Shown here piece by piece: positions 37,401 to 51,000 of a stretch of DNA of 64,000 nucleotides. The DNA lies in assembly GCF_001949145.1 (NCBI RefSeq), contig NW_019091355.1:3534476-3598475 (forward strand), given 5' to 3'. Origin of the DNA: Acanthaster planci. Its lineage: Eukaryota > Echinodermata > Asteroidea > Valvatida > Acanthasteridae. The notes beneath the pieces are model-generated. The model was given only the letters and a program-made list of their open reading frames with translations. It made no database searches and was not told the DNA's origin. The position numbers and the translations under genes were made by a program. Positions within the stretch are counted from its first letter, which is position 1, and the number at the start of each line of letters is the position of its first letter.

Positions 37401-40400
37401 CAAAAATGTGCATCTCTTGCAAATGACTCAATGCCACACTGGGCACCGTAACTTACACACCCGTACTGCAGGAAAAGGTCTCTCTTTAACTCAGTGGCGG
37501 TATGTCTGATTTCAGGAAACTGCAGATGGTCCCATTTAACTCTACAGACACAGTAATATTGCGACTATGTGTGTTTCCTCAATGTACATAATGTACATAC
37601 ATATGCATGTATAATCAACCACCAAAATAGCATTTACATTACAGGAACACACTGTCTTCTGGAAATCACACCTTCTTATGTTCTGTGTGATGGAACAATC
37701 AATTTAAAGAATCAGTATATGTGCACAATGTACAAGTAGTTGTATCACATCTTCACCTACATAGATGTTATTCCAGCTCCAAATATCTAGTGGCTGTACT
37801 TACACACGGATTCATCTTCCATTTATCCTCTCTGGGGCTCAAGTCCACATCATTAAAACTTAGGTTTAACTATTGAAATTTCATTCCCTGTTTGGGCAAG
37901 TGCATGGATGTAAATATTGTTATGCATTCTGGATACCACAGTCTGGCCACTATCGCTATGCGAGCCACGGTAAACCAATCTGGCACTACATGCAGTGATG
38001 AATTTGGGCAGCTTCTGGACAAGTCCCACCATGCGTAGCACTGCCATGACCCGGGCCAACCTGCCCAGGCCAACAGTATTCTTCAGGAAGAAGCTTACCC
38101 GGAGCTCACTGCTTGAAGTTGCCAACAAATCTGTTATTCTGCTCTTCCTGGGTTCATCCAAAAAAGATCTTCAACCCTCAACAATTTGTTGCTCAGTTCT
38201 GCAGACAAAATTTGTACAAAGAAAACAGAGTGAGTATCATGTATGAAATGCGAACTTCCACTGGTGAAGAACCGCCCTTTCCCCAATTTTTTTTTGGGGG
38301 GGGGTTGGCCAGATGATCAGGAAGTTTTTCTCTTTTTTTTAGCAACCCTGGAACGCGGCTTTGATTACGATTCACACGTAATATCTGCCACAGATCTTTG
38401 TGGTTACGAGAATGACCCATACAGGATACAACCAAAATGAAAAAAAAAGTTAAACAAAACGATATTTGGGTAAACAGTCATAACTGAGAAGTCTTTCTGA
38501 GCTGCATGGAAGATGCTAGAGGAAGTTTTCAGTCTCTGCTTTTAAGAGTACATATTTAGAGTTTCACCTTGAAGGGTCAGCAAATTCTTTCTTCCTTCAG
38601 ACCTTGCCCTAATTTTTTATTTTTTTGGGGGGGGAAGGGATGTTAATGAGGAAAGGGGTGCTCAGTGCTACTGTACCTAGGGTGGATGGCAAAAGCACTA
38701 TCTTTGACTCCTCTTTAAACTTGTTGGTGTTTACGAAACTTAAAAATTATAGAGGCTGGATGTGGAACTCCTTCCTAGATGCCTAGTCAACCCTGTCCGT
38801 GTTAGTGGGCAAATAGTGGGTACGGAGCAGAAAGTATTATGTGACCTGTGAAATGAGTCTTTAAATGGCAAATTTTGTTTTAGTAATGCAATGGCTATTG
38901 TTATGGAAGTGTAGACAGGTTTCTGTCTACCTTTTTGTACCAGTCGTGCTCATTGGAAACAGGAACAAGACCAGTTTACAACAAATGGATCTCAGACTTT
39001 ATTTCCCCTTAAAAATTCCTCTAGGGTATGAATCTACCAAAAAAGAAAAGAAACTTATGTATAAAAAGTAAACGTGATCTGATTGAGAAAATAAACATTA
39101 TGGGAGAAAAAAATTGGAAATAATCTCCCATCGAGAGAACTTAATCCTACACGCAGTATCTAAGGATTTCAGAACAATACGCATACCCACTGGGCTATCG
39201 CAATGCCATGACGGTAACGGGAAACTAAAGCCTTACATACATTGCTAATCAAAACTGTGCAATGAACTATAAAATATAGAAGTCGCATTACTGGTTTCTG
39301 TGACTTCAGCCACTTCCTTTCAGCAAACCCGTTCTGGTTTTGATTAGACAGAGCAAACTGAAGTATTTGCTTTACTACTACACATTGTGCATCATTTGGT
39401 CTGGCATAATGAGGAAAATGGGTATTACACGGTGGACTACATGTAGGGCCAATATATGAAAGGTTCATGTTAAGTCACAATGTGCAAAATTCCAGGCCTT
39501 AAGCTCAAAAGTGGCCCAGGTGACTTGTGACTCATTTTGTTGGGTTGGGTCAGTACTCACTTCAATTTAGACAGGCATAACAGCTACAGGTGAAAGCTTG
39601 CACTATTGCAGATATGTACATGTACATGAACTTGCATGGAACTTTCCTCTGTATATACATGTATCTACTTCTCCATGTGCTAAACATCCAAGTTTAGAAG
39701 AAGTTTCTAGTTTAAAAAATAGAAATGCTTTACTTTACCATGGAAATGAACTTCTATTTTTTCAGAGTGTAGTGCTGAACACATAAATGACACGTAAATA
39801 CTAACTCACTATGCAAAGTGATGCCTGCTTGGCGCATCCAAGTTCGCGCACAAACCTGAGGAAAACTTGAAATTTTGTACGACTTTCGTTTGGCTATCTG
39901 CATTATGACACAAAAAGTGACATGACTGATGACTGAATGATGAGTGGCCTGTCTGATTATACAGTCACTGACAGTAGGCTCCTATGGTCCTATCACTAAG
40001 TATTACACATGACAGATTCATATTTCATAATCCTAATTTGGAGTAGGCCTACATGTATTTGTTATACTTATAGGCCTAGTCTGTGACAAACTATAATTTA
40101 GGCCTACTTTACTTCCTCCAATGATAGGTAGATTCAGCGGTGACAAGAATGATATTGTCTTTTTATTGATATCGACAATGGTGATCACTTGTCGACCACT
40201 GTCAACATGGTCGACGATGGGCATGACACTGAGAACATGCTGAAAATCTAGGCTAGACTATTCCTTCCTCCACTGCTCTAGACATTGCTAGAGATTGCAA
40301 AAAACTATCAATCGGTGGGTGTCGATTACTGGTTAAGAACTAATTACTTACCGACATTTTTGCTGAAAACCCTTTAATTCCGTCTTGTTACACTTTGTGT

Positions 40401-40440
40401 AGGTGATCAGAGTATTTTTTTTACAATGATATTACAAAAT

Positions 40441-40778
40441 GATGAGGAGCACAGCACGGTCCACTTAGGACAGTTTACTTCCGCAATTGCAAGAGCACTC
40501 GAGTTTCGAGCCCGCTGAGCGAAATGATAGACGTACAATTACATTGTTCCTTATCTCCCGGCCCGACGTCCCTTGTGCATGCCCTTTAACGTACGTGGGC
40601 CGGGCCTTGTCTTCCATGTCCTATCAACTGGCTGCGACTTAGAGTAACTAGCGTGTCTATGGGAAGCGGATGTTCTAGTCGCGCAAGTGTTAGTCTAAGC
40701 CGTAGTCATAACTGCGGGACGGCTATTAATAGACTGGTATTCTTTCCATTATAATTTTTCTGGGGCGAACAGGATTCA
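40441..40778 (+). promoter_or_regulatory. CpG-rich patch with a donor site: possible promoter and 5' UTR exon
   Basis: This is the densest CpG cluster I saw outside coding exons (about 20 CpGs by eye, including CCCGGCCCGACGTCCC and GCGACTT). It lies between the divergent genes. It is followed by a good splice donor, TTCA|GTAAGTTA, at 40778/40779, which could join to the acceptor at 47931-47932 just before the PTPN13 start codon. No TATA box or transcript evidence is available, so this is inference from composition. Confidence 0.3.
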
Positions 40779-42229
40779 GTAAGTTAATGAGTAAAAAAAA
40801 ATTATTAATGGAACAATAAGTCACAAATTTCCCTTTTCAGTTCACATGTGTTTTGCCTTCCTAAAACATTGTTTTCATTTTATCTGGGCACGAACATGCT
40901 CTTGTTAAGCCGAAAAAAGTGTACGTTGTGGTGAAATTTCTAAATATCGCAATTAAGTTGAAAGAGTAGCATATTAACCAAGAACTTGCAATGCAACTTC
41001 AATGGTTTTCCCCTTTCCCAACTTTTGTATCCTCATTGAGGGAAGGAAACCAGTTTATCTTGGGAACGTTTACGTATGGAGTTATTTTATTTGTGGCTAC
41101 AGTTGGGGTTTAATGAATTTAATTCTTCATTTGTGAATATTCCGCACAATACAGCTCTTTATGTTCTATTACACAAATACAAAATTGCCTAATTTGAGAT
41201 ATTTTGATTACATCCTTGCGATAAACTTTGAAATAATGAGAAGGCCGCGCGAAATTAGTCCGTTTGAAAAAGGTCTAATTTGATGTTACCTGTTGTGTTG
41301 TTCCATTTTGTTCGGGTACAAGGACAATAAAAATTCTTTCAAAAGCATGTTATTAATCATCAAAACACAGGTAACAAACTAAAAATTAGAATTATTTAAC
41401 ACAATCCTAATTCAAAATATCTATTAATTTTGCTTTAAATGGATAAGATATCAATTAATGTTGTTTATATTTCAGTGGAACCCCTCATGGTGAAGTGGAC
41501 GTGCCTAATGGCTGCTGACGTTCTTTGAAACGTACGTATTGTTTACACCAAAGGTTTACAACCACCTGTATTACCACGTCGTGAACGTACGCTGGCGATA
41601 GCGAGAAGATGTAAAATTTTGCGTGCCAACATGCCCCGCCTGCTGAATAATAATTTTGGACAAGTCACTGGCACTATGACAGTAATGCCCGAGTTTCATT
41701 TGATGACCTAATCTGCCCAGAAAAAGGTGAGAGAATCACTTACTGACTTAGCAGTTCGGCCAAATTTGTACAATGGTTAGGTCTCAGAATGCACATGATG
41801 CAGCTGTACGGGCGAGGACCCTTTCTTGGGTGGGAGGCCATGATGTATATAGGCGTAGGTCAGAGTGCAGAATAAGATGTATGATGGAGGACCCTATCCC
41901 CAACATACCCTAGAACTTACATGACATGGTGAGGGGTAGTTCCTGGAGTAGGGTCATGAGGATGGGGCATACATATACCCCCAGAACTGTGCCGTGTGGG
42001 TATGCATATGGTGGAGGTAGATATGGGAATGAGAGAGTGGTAGGCCTACTTCGATAACTTGAAGTTACTCTGTGATACTCCATTTGACTACGAGGAAACA
42101 AGGTTTACATGGCGTCGTAATGCTATAGTATGGGGTTTTGGAATCAAATGTTTGTGGTGAAACGGTTTACAGTCCTAAGAAAGCTATTAAACCAAATTTT
42201 CCCTTGTCAGTATATATCTTCTGTTTGAT

Positions 42230-42315
42230 CTTAGCCCCACTACTTGTGTGGCACGGACTCTCACTCCCGATCTAGCCCCACTAGTGTGGCACGGATCACT
42301 CCCGATTTATCCTTA
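42230..42315. repeat. Imperfect tandem duplication (~40 bp unit)
   Basis: Two neighbouring segments read TAGCCCCACTACTTGTGTGG, then CACGGACTCTCACTCCCGAT, and TAGCCCCACTAGTGTGGCAC, then GGATCACTCCCGAT. They differ by small deletions. A further partial unit, TTAGCCACAC, follows. Confidence 0.8.
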
Positions 42316-45300
42316 GCCACACATCCGTCTACGCAATTTCGTGTCGGTGTATTGAACATTTCAGCGCACCCACTTATCATCGTGGGTGCAATTTCTTTTG
42401 CACACGAACATGATTCTTGACCTTGCCGCTTTCTAAAAACCATTTATTGAATGATTTCGCTCACGTTATTCAGGTATTTTCCAGTCTTTTTTCCTTTATC
42501 CATTCAATCTAATGGGCTCGCTCTCTCAGTCGCCATCTTTAAAGTAAGGTCGTTGAGCATTACGTCACTTGACCCCTCATCGTCTCGACGGCTGTTCCAT
42601 GTCAAGATAACTAAACTGCTGCCAAAGTTTTGGAAGAGCCCACTGGTACATGTAGTATCTTATCGCTCAGTCCGTGTATTACATGTGTCTTGACATGGAA
42701 CAGCACACAAAATATGTGGGTATTTGCCAGTTGTCAGTGTGATTGTGTCTGTTAATTTGGTGAAAAATTTGTCTGAAAAATATGAAAAAAACACTCAAGA
42801 TTAAAAAGAAAAAAATTCTTGAATAACCTGGGCGGGTGGTAATGTGAACCTGAAAATTAGTTTTAAATGGCCTCACCAGTTACCACATACTTTTTTTCCT
42901 GTGCTGCTTCACAAAATAAATTGACAAATAAACAAAATAAATTGACAATAATAAGAATTATTATAATAAGGTCAGTTGCAACATGGCCAGTGTCCACTTG
43001 TATCAGTTCACATTTTTCTGGGGTCACATCTAGCCCTGAGGATTTATCACGAGGTAAACTGTTGGGGTATGCTAGTCAAATACAAACATTATGAATTGCA
43101 CTAACAAATCAACAATATTGAGACCAAAATTTTACAGGAGGAAAAATCCTGAGGCTGCCTTATTTGTGTTTTAAAGTTAATGCTTGTTATGTGAGGACTG
43201 AGGATGTATGAGGAATGTCAGGGCCAATAGTGACCAGTAGAAATAAGTAGAAAATAAGAGTATTTCTTTTCCCCCTTAAATGGGAGTTGAATTAAGATAA
43301 GAATTAAGAAGTAGTCAGTAAAATTGCCCTAGTATTGGGCTGTCCTTTATCCCTCATGTGAGCTCGCTTTTGCAAAGCTGCACCTCTGGTTGAGGATATT
43401 CATGTTCATGTACGGTACAAGTACTGCACATGCACATGCATCTCCCCTTGGAGGATTTTATACAGTTTAAAAGCGTTTGTCCCAGTGCAGTTCCCTCTGT
43501 CCTCTTATTGTTATTTGGGACATTTTCTATTTGTCCTGTTTTCCATTCACCCATGACTTTAGCCCTCATCTGCATGCCTTTAAACCTATCCCCAAATGTT
43601 CACCTTCTGGGTTGTTTGTTTTTGTCCTACGTGTATATCACCAGAGGACGATCTCTTTGTGAAGGAAAAATTAAGTCCGACTTTTGCCCCGTTTGGACTC
43701 ATCGCTCTGTAAAATAGGCATTTACGGGCTGCAAGTTTAGTAAGGGTTCCATCAAGGACTGCAATATCACAATCTACATATTTTCTGTCCAGTCTCAGCA
43801 ATGGTTGAAAAATTGCCTGTCTACCCCCAGTGAAATATCAGTCACTCTGATATGTGGAACTACTGACATCTGAGACCATTTTCATTGCCCCCAATCTTTT
43901 GGAAGGAAAGCTATTTGCCCGTGTTGAAAATTTATGTGAACAACAGGGGTTTGTCTATTGTTTGCGCCTCCTGGAGCAGGTGGACAGGTGACTTAAGACA
44001 CTGGTTCTACATTAGTATTCAAATTTTGCCATGTTTTGAGGTGGATAGAATGACAGCAGCTGCCCTTTGACGTACGAAGTTGATAAACTTAGTTTCTTAG
44101 GCTTTGTCTTTATACTGAGTTGTTGATTGGTTGTTAGAAAGTACTCTTGGTGTTACACTATGAACATGTATTTAAAATAACCGTTTTCTTTATTTTTCAA
44201 ATGATTCAAATCTCACACCAGAAGAAGCCGACTTCAGTTTTGCACAAGAAATTTTGTTGTTGCTGTAGCTCTTGTTTTGTTCATGCCCAGGATACTGACG
44301 GGTCATGTGCAGAAGGTTGATTGAAACTACTGTATTTGAAATTTGAATACACTGTATTGTGAAACCTGGCAATTCATCCCAGCTTCATGGAAATCTTGAA
44401 TAATTTTGTTGCCTATAGAAATGACAAGCAAATTAACTACAGCAGATGGTTATTTTTACGTTTTCCTCTGCACTTGATTTCTCAGTCTTTTTTAGTGAAT
44501 GTTATGAAGAAAAAAGTTGATTCGGGGAATTTCTTCAAATTGTAAGAATAACTGGTCTTTTCTCTTATGAGACAAAAATCAGGATTTGTTTGATGTTCAT
44601 AAATATGCGAGAATTCCACAATATTTCTGCACAGTGCACCTGTACATGTACACCATCAATGCAATATATACGAATTAGGGAAACATTGACGATGCAATAG
44701 GTTTTATTTACGTTGAGGAAAGGGTTAGTAGTCTTTGCCAATATTTCTGTTTCATTAGAAATGATTTCAATCTACATTGTACCTTTAACGTGGTATCTAA
44801 TTGGCTTAAATCTGTCTCAGAGAAAGATGACATCATGGAATACATAACAGGGACAGGAAAGAAGGTGGACCCCCAATTTTAGACTGACCCATCATGCATT
44901 CAGAATAGTGTTTTGAAGAGGAGAGTACAGTGTAAATTGTGTATTGTATAGAGTAGGAATGACCGTGTATTGAATCAGGATTGAATCAGAGGGAGCTGGT
45001 TGTGTGAAGTGTTTTTGTTATGCTAATCTTGTTATTGATGTACACAAGGAGGCCTTGTGTACTATTGGTTCAGTCCGTTTTATATGGTAGCTCCGTGGTT
45101 TAACATGTACTATTACTTCCACGGCCAGCCAGTGTACCATTCATTGATTACAGAAAGCTTTGTCTAGGACTACTACCAAAGTTGATCTTGAGTACTGTAG
45201 TAGTAGACTACATGGGCCGTTATATGTGTACTATATGTACCGTCAATGTCAGTAACTGCAGTTCTGAGATGTGTACCCTTGTAAACAGTCCATGGTTTGG

Positions 45301-46235
45301 CATGTTTGGTAGAAAACATCCATGAATCATGCGTCATACAGACACACCCAAATACATACGTGTACGTGTGTATGCTTTATGTGAGTTACTACTACTGGCA
45401 CTTATTCCACCCACACCACCACCTTCACCGATGATTGAACTTATTGATTTTGAACTGAAATGAATCAGACGTTGAACCATGGCCGTACTTTTGAAAAACT
45501 GTGCATCATTTCTCAAAGTGAATGTAAAACAAATTACCTGTAATACACTTACTCATAATACATGCTTGTACATGTACGTGTAAGTCCTACAAAATACAAA
45601 ATCAGATTTGAGCAGGCCGGCAAAATTTGTCAAGTTGGAACTGAAGTGTACATGTATGTAATCAGGCCTTTTTATCTGTTTCTGCATACATTTGTGTGTG
45701 CATGAAAGTTCCACAGTTTGACACAGATGTGGAGCGCACAGGTTCGTGTATTTGAACAAAAAATGTCTGTTTTGCTCAAGTAATTTTTACGAAAAAATGT
45801 ACTTGTACTTTGCGTTTTTAACATTCGCATCATACCCATAGCCTTTAGATTGCTAAAAGCACACACACATGTACATGTGGCAGGTAACTCTGAAAAATTC
45901 TAAATCTAGTGGCATACATGTACATGTACATGTATTTACCAGTATTTCAGTAAACTACGAGTAAGCATGCATACATGTACATGTATGTGTATGCTGTTCT
46001 GTGTATTGCTAACTCAACCGTGGGTACCATGGCAACTTGCCCTCTGCTGTTTATGCTATTGTCAAGGGTGAGTGATCTCGGGTCAGGAGGTGATTCAAAT
46101 GTCCCATTTCCTTTTTTTCTTCATCAATCAGGTCAAATGGTATGCTCCCTGCAAAACTATCAAAGCCCAGTCCCACTTGTGACAGAGAGGCTATAAAAGG
46201 AAACTTCTACATTTACATGTACGGTACATTGTACT

Positions 46236-46320
46236 AAAGGACGTGGTGCAGTGGATCAATGGGCCTACTGCCTGCCACCCAGTGCAAATATGCCAAAGAT
46301 TGGTGAAATTACTCTCGATT
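46236..46320 (+). repeat. Possible tRNA-derived SINE fragment
   Basis: ACGTGGTGCAGTGGATCAAT, then GGGCCTACTGCCTGCCACCC, resembles the 5' (A-box) part of a tRNA-related SINE. No B box of good quality follows at the right distance. It is recorded as weak. Confidence 0.25.
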
Positions 46321-47227
46321 ACCTCCATGTCAGATGTGCATGCATGCGAATGGTCATGTGATGTGTTGCCCCTGAAGAGAATGTTTCCCCAAGGATATTG
46401 TTAGTAAATAAATCTTCCTCAAACATTGGTGAAGGGCAAAACTAAAAAACAAACAAACATAAACAAAACCAACAGAAAAAACTTCCTCACATGTTCATTT
46501 ATGGAGCTCATATTGTTATCATGTCTGTTTTCAGAGATAAAAATACTATGTGATGTACCAGGTACTTATTTTAAGCTCAAACTAGAAATAACAGTTGTCT
46601 GAACAGTTCTAGCAGACAGTTCATAAGATAAAACTTGTTCCATCAGCTATCCTTGGCAAAACCCTTTTCAGAGAAGCTCTCTATGACTGTCTTGCCATCC
46701 AGATGATGAGCTTAACTGCAGCTGAAGATCCAACAACAATAAGAAACCTGTCAACTCCTTTGCATTGTGTCCCCGTGTGGATACAAATTTCTACTGTTTT
46801 CTTCTTTTTGAGTCGCACAGAGATTGTGTGTGTCATTGTTACAAGACTTTAAGACTTGTAACAGATTTCTTAAGACTCCTAGGAAATCTTACATGTACAG
46901 CATACTGGTTGGTTGGAACTTTTCATATTGACCAGTCATTGCCCACTCCATCCCACAAGGCCACCCTACTCTTACTTTCATTTTGCTTACGAATGTACAA
47001 CTCTGATTAATGCAGTTTTAGAAAAAAATCTGTGTGATCAATAAAGTCAGTGGAGTTCGTTTGTTTTTTTGAAAATTAAACTAGAGTTCATGCCCTGGAT
47101 CGTGTGAATTAGCAGCAGTAGAATTTTCAGTTGACAGAGAATACCGGGAGGAGAGAGGTTTAGCATTCAAATTATAGTACATACACGTACATGTACATTT
47201 ATGTGTAAAAACAAATGTGCTAAAATG

Positions 47228-47550
47228 TTTAACCCTAACAGTTCTTCACAAAATGTAGCTTGCCATACTCAGTACTTAAAGTGCTTAAAGCAGTAGTGTG
47301 AGCCTGGAGGATCTAGTGCTACAAATTACTACTTCTGCCTGGGGCACCCTCCATTGTTACTCATACAGAGAACAATAAAGTTGTGCATTTACAGTGCCAG
47401 AGCACTGTATGGTACATTGTCTTATTTATTGTATTTTGTGGCTTCACAGAACAATAAGGTCATGTCCTCTTACAAGCGACAGCGCTGAATATTACATTTT
47501 ACTACAACACTAAGTTGTATTTTGTAGCATTCAGGGCTGTTAGGGTTAAA
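47228..47550. mobile_element. MITE-like element with TTTAACCCTAACAG termini, family D
   Basis: TTTAACCCTAACAG at 47228-47241 is matched exactly, inverted, by CTGTTAGGGTTAAA at 47537-47550. ACAAAATGTAGC near the left end also has an approximate inverted partner near the right end. The 323-base interior is AT-rich and non-coding. It lies about 380 bases upstream of the first PTPN13 coding exon. Confidence 0.65.
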
Positions 47551-47932
47551 GTAATAGGCCATTGGGATGCTTCCTTATTATTTCCAAAGATATGTACGTT
47601 TATATATTTATACAAAGTGTATTTTAATGTAATACAATATTTCATGGATCCTTTCATATAATCTACTGTACGTGTATACTAAAATGGGTTAGAATGATTC
47701 ACCTGTCAGTTCATTTAGTTAAATGTTGATGAATCACAATGCTTAAATGTACAGTCTCAGCCAGGGTTGGTATTGTTCTCAGAACCGCTTTTTTTGTTGA
47801 TGAACTCTGGCATTTTTCAGCATTGGTAATGGCATCTATTGTCTTATTGTTTCTTTTGAGAAATGCACACCATTTCAAAATGCAAATTATACGCGGTTTC
47901 TGATCTTGATCCATAATTGTCCTTCTGTCCAG

Positions 47933-48086
47933 TCAGCTATGCCAGTGTCTAGTCTGGTGCCTGAGGGAACCGTCAAGGTCTCCGTCAGCGATGTGCTGGA
48001 AGTGCGTGGTGGGCCGCTCAATGAAGAGGAACTCTGGAGCGTGCTCTGTCAGAGTGCCAAGGCCCTGCAGGACGTGTTCTTGAAAG
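47933..48086 (+). CDS. PTPN13: PTPN13 exon 1 (first coding; start of KIND domain)
   Basis: The acceptor TTCTGTCCAG ends at 47932, six bases before the ATG at 47939-47941, so an untranslated exon must lie upstream. It encodes MPVSSLVPEGTVKVSVSDV, then LEVRGGPLNEEELWSVLCQS and AKALQDVFLK. The donor AAAG|GTGGGT leaves phase 1. The in-frame TTG upstream lies inside the intron and is not a start. Confidence 0.9.
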
Positions 48087-51000
48087 GTGGGTGGTTCAAG
48101 AGACTCTATTCATCCCTTCAAGAACTTCATGGAGGTGTCGGAGGTGCTTTGCCTCGATGCCCCTGGTCTTTGCTGTGTTGCTATTCCAAATGTTCCCAAT
48201 TCCCATCGGACAAGTTGAGTTTCTTATGCAAGTGCTCTTCGCAAAGGAGACATTGCCTTGCTCCTTCTAGAGCGATATCTTGCCCTGCCCTCCCTTGATT
48301 TAAACTGAAAAAATTCACTCATTCGTGTAGACTGCTTGACAGGGAGGGTAGTCATAAATTACAACCCTCCAAGAACCTTCATCATCCATGGTGTACAAGG
48401 AGCTGAGCTGTGGTCAAGTACATTGAATATATGTATGTTTTTAACTACCAAATACTTCAGGCAGATGTTTTGTTGTGGAAGTATTTGCTAGTGTTTGCAT
48501 AAATGCAGCTTTGACCATACCAATCTTAATATCTGGTAATAAAGTTGGTGCTTGCAAACCACATGTCTTTAATTGTCTGTGGTTTAACCTTACGATAGGA
48601 TATTTAAACAACAGTGTATAATAGGCCAACAGTGAAGCACACAAAATGAGGCACTTCCAGTAAGGCCTATGATAAATGACCTTGATGACCGTACGAAAAC
48701 AATGTAATGAATAAATGAACCATCATGACCATGGGACTTGCACCAAACAATCTTATGCAAGCTGTGTACATGTAGGACTGTATGGGGAAGTGGCTTTCCC
48801 AAAATATTTATATATTAGGAGGAGGGTCGATTTTAGCTGGGTCAATATTGGTTTTCCTACTGACCCACTCAAGCTCGTGATTATGAATTTAACTTCAAAA
48901 AAACTTGCCCCATACGCTTTTGAATGCAGAAGTAGTATGAATTGTTGCATATGTCAGAGAAGCAATAAACCATACAGTTTCCTTGAAATAGTGGACTATG
49001 AGTGCGATGGGGAATGTAGTATATGGGATTCATTTACTAGTCAGTTGCCATGGATTGACCAATCAGGATAACAGATTCAAGTTTGCTTAAAGACTAACAT
49101 CTGTACCTGGGCCACTGGATCGGGCGTAGCAGCTCGTGAAGCCCACTGAGTGCAAATTTCTTCCAAACTTTTGGCACTCTAAAAATGTTCCTGTGTTTTC
49201 TTCTTTCCAACAGGTGAGGCGGTTGTCCAGGGCACGCCGCGCTTTGTTCTCTGTCCCTACACGCTCCATTTCACACCCAGCGGACGCGTTACCTTTGCCG
49301 AGACGATTGACCCGACTCTTCCCAACATCCGGGACTTCCTGTCTCCTGAGGTTCTAACTGGCCATCTGAACCCGTCTGATGTTGCCGTGGAGAAGGTTGG
49401 TTGTGCTTTTATATCCCATTGAAATGAAAGACAAGTTCACTAAAAGATGATAGTCGGGCACACTGGCTGATAGTTTTTCAGATTTGATAGTTTTTATCGT
49501 TTCTTAATTGCCACAGAGGCCAAGTGTAATTGTACCTCTCTCACAATCATTTCAATCTAAAGTGGATTTGACCAAATTCTGTGATACCGATGGCAAACTG
49601 TCATAACTCTGTGTGATTGTTTTTTATATCTTTAGGGTTTAAAAAAGTAGTCCTTTGTTTTTGTTTTCTTAATACTCTACAGATGTTGGTGTACTCACTT
49701 GGTATGACGTTATTCTGGGCGTCTGAGTATTCCACCCCAGCAGGCAGCAGGCCAGCGCTGACCCGTGACCTTCATTCCATCCTACGTGCAATGACCAACA
49801 CCAACGCTGACTCCAGGGTGGCGTTGATACACATCCTGGAGGTACAACCACAGTCCCTCAAACACTGATTGATTTCGAGTTTTGTGGAAAAACATTTGAG
49901 CCAAAGTGTGTGGGAGTGAACCAAATTAAAGATGCACTCCCGTCCTACTGGTTTGCTTCCTAATGCATTCGTAGGCATTGACCTCATTAGGTCACTTTAG
50001 TCAACCTCGACTCCATGGGCTGTGTGCACATTCCCTCAAAGATCTTGAAGGGCTTGGTGCCAGAACCAATATGGCATGGCAAGATCGTACCCAAGGGAAC
50101 GAGGTTGCACTTAAGTACACTGCAGGTGCTGGATGGTGCTATTTAAAAAAATGTTAATGAACACCCACGATGTAGCAACATGTTTTTATTTGTATTACTT
50201 TTTTTTAAATGAGACATTGCTTCAGTAATGTGATAATCTGTGAAGATAAAGATGAAAAGGATACACAAATCTATCATTAAATCTGGTTTTAGGGAACATT
50301 CAGAATACTATAGAATCCCATTAAATGTAAAAAGAATAATGTTGGCAGGTGCGAAACAGTACCTTACAGCCTTCTAAAAGTATAAATGAAACAGGAAACT
50401 GGATATGACCAGCTTTTTTGTAGTAGAGGTGATTCAGTTCCAAAGTTAGGTACAATTTTTCTGCCAGTTCATCAGCTGTTGTCCATAAAATTGCAGCTCT
50501 CTCATTAGACTAAGCGTTTTCAGTTCATTTTTTACTGTAAGCAATCTGCAGGTTTTTGCAGGGTTCTGCAACCTACATGCTGTCTAATTCAGCGAAATTT
50601 TTGCAAGTACTGGAAACCATACGATACCAGTTTGTAAAACAGTTTATTTGGTGGTGATGATTTTGAGCAGTGGACTTAATTATGAAAACTTCGAGTGACT
50701 CGCACTTTCCAAATTGCACTGTCTTACAGGCGTGTACTCTTCACGCGTGTCAGACGCGCATGGGTTTACCGTATGCGCACCATGTGATGAAACTCAGCCG
50801 GATTGTCATGGGCAGCGTATACGAGGTATGAAGGCGCAGATTCGAGAGTTTTGTAATGAAGAGCAGTTCAGCTTGTCTAATCCAAGACGTACATTCCAAA
50901 GTGAAAACTGCATCTATGTACACGTTCTGTGTTCATAAACCGTCCCAGTCCTCAACATTTCAAAACCCCTTTTGCCTGAGTATATTGGCCAATAGAGTCA

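Larger units (their letters stand above)
31488..47932. other. Non-coding interval between the divergent genes
   Basis: About 16 kb without a recognisable exon on either strand. It contains many TACATGTA-type palindromes (notably 33600-34300 and 45500-46000), a CpG-rich patch at 40441-40778, a partial tandem duplication at 42230-42310 and the family D element at 47228-47550. Promoters and untranslated first exons of both genes should lie here, or, for the RhoGAP gene, just to the left. Confidence 0.6.

Noticed and set aside
26000-47900. Search for a JNK (MAPK8/10) gene between the two genes, as in human order
   Set aside because: No open frame with kinase motifs was found on either strand in this interval.
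47906-48298. Start of PTPN13 at the upstream in-frame TTG (47906) and read-through past 48086
   Set aside because: The TTG precedes the splice acceptor, and the sequence after 48086 loses KIND similarity, which resumes in frame at 49214.
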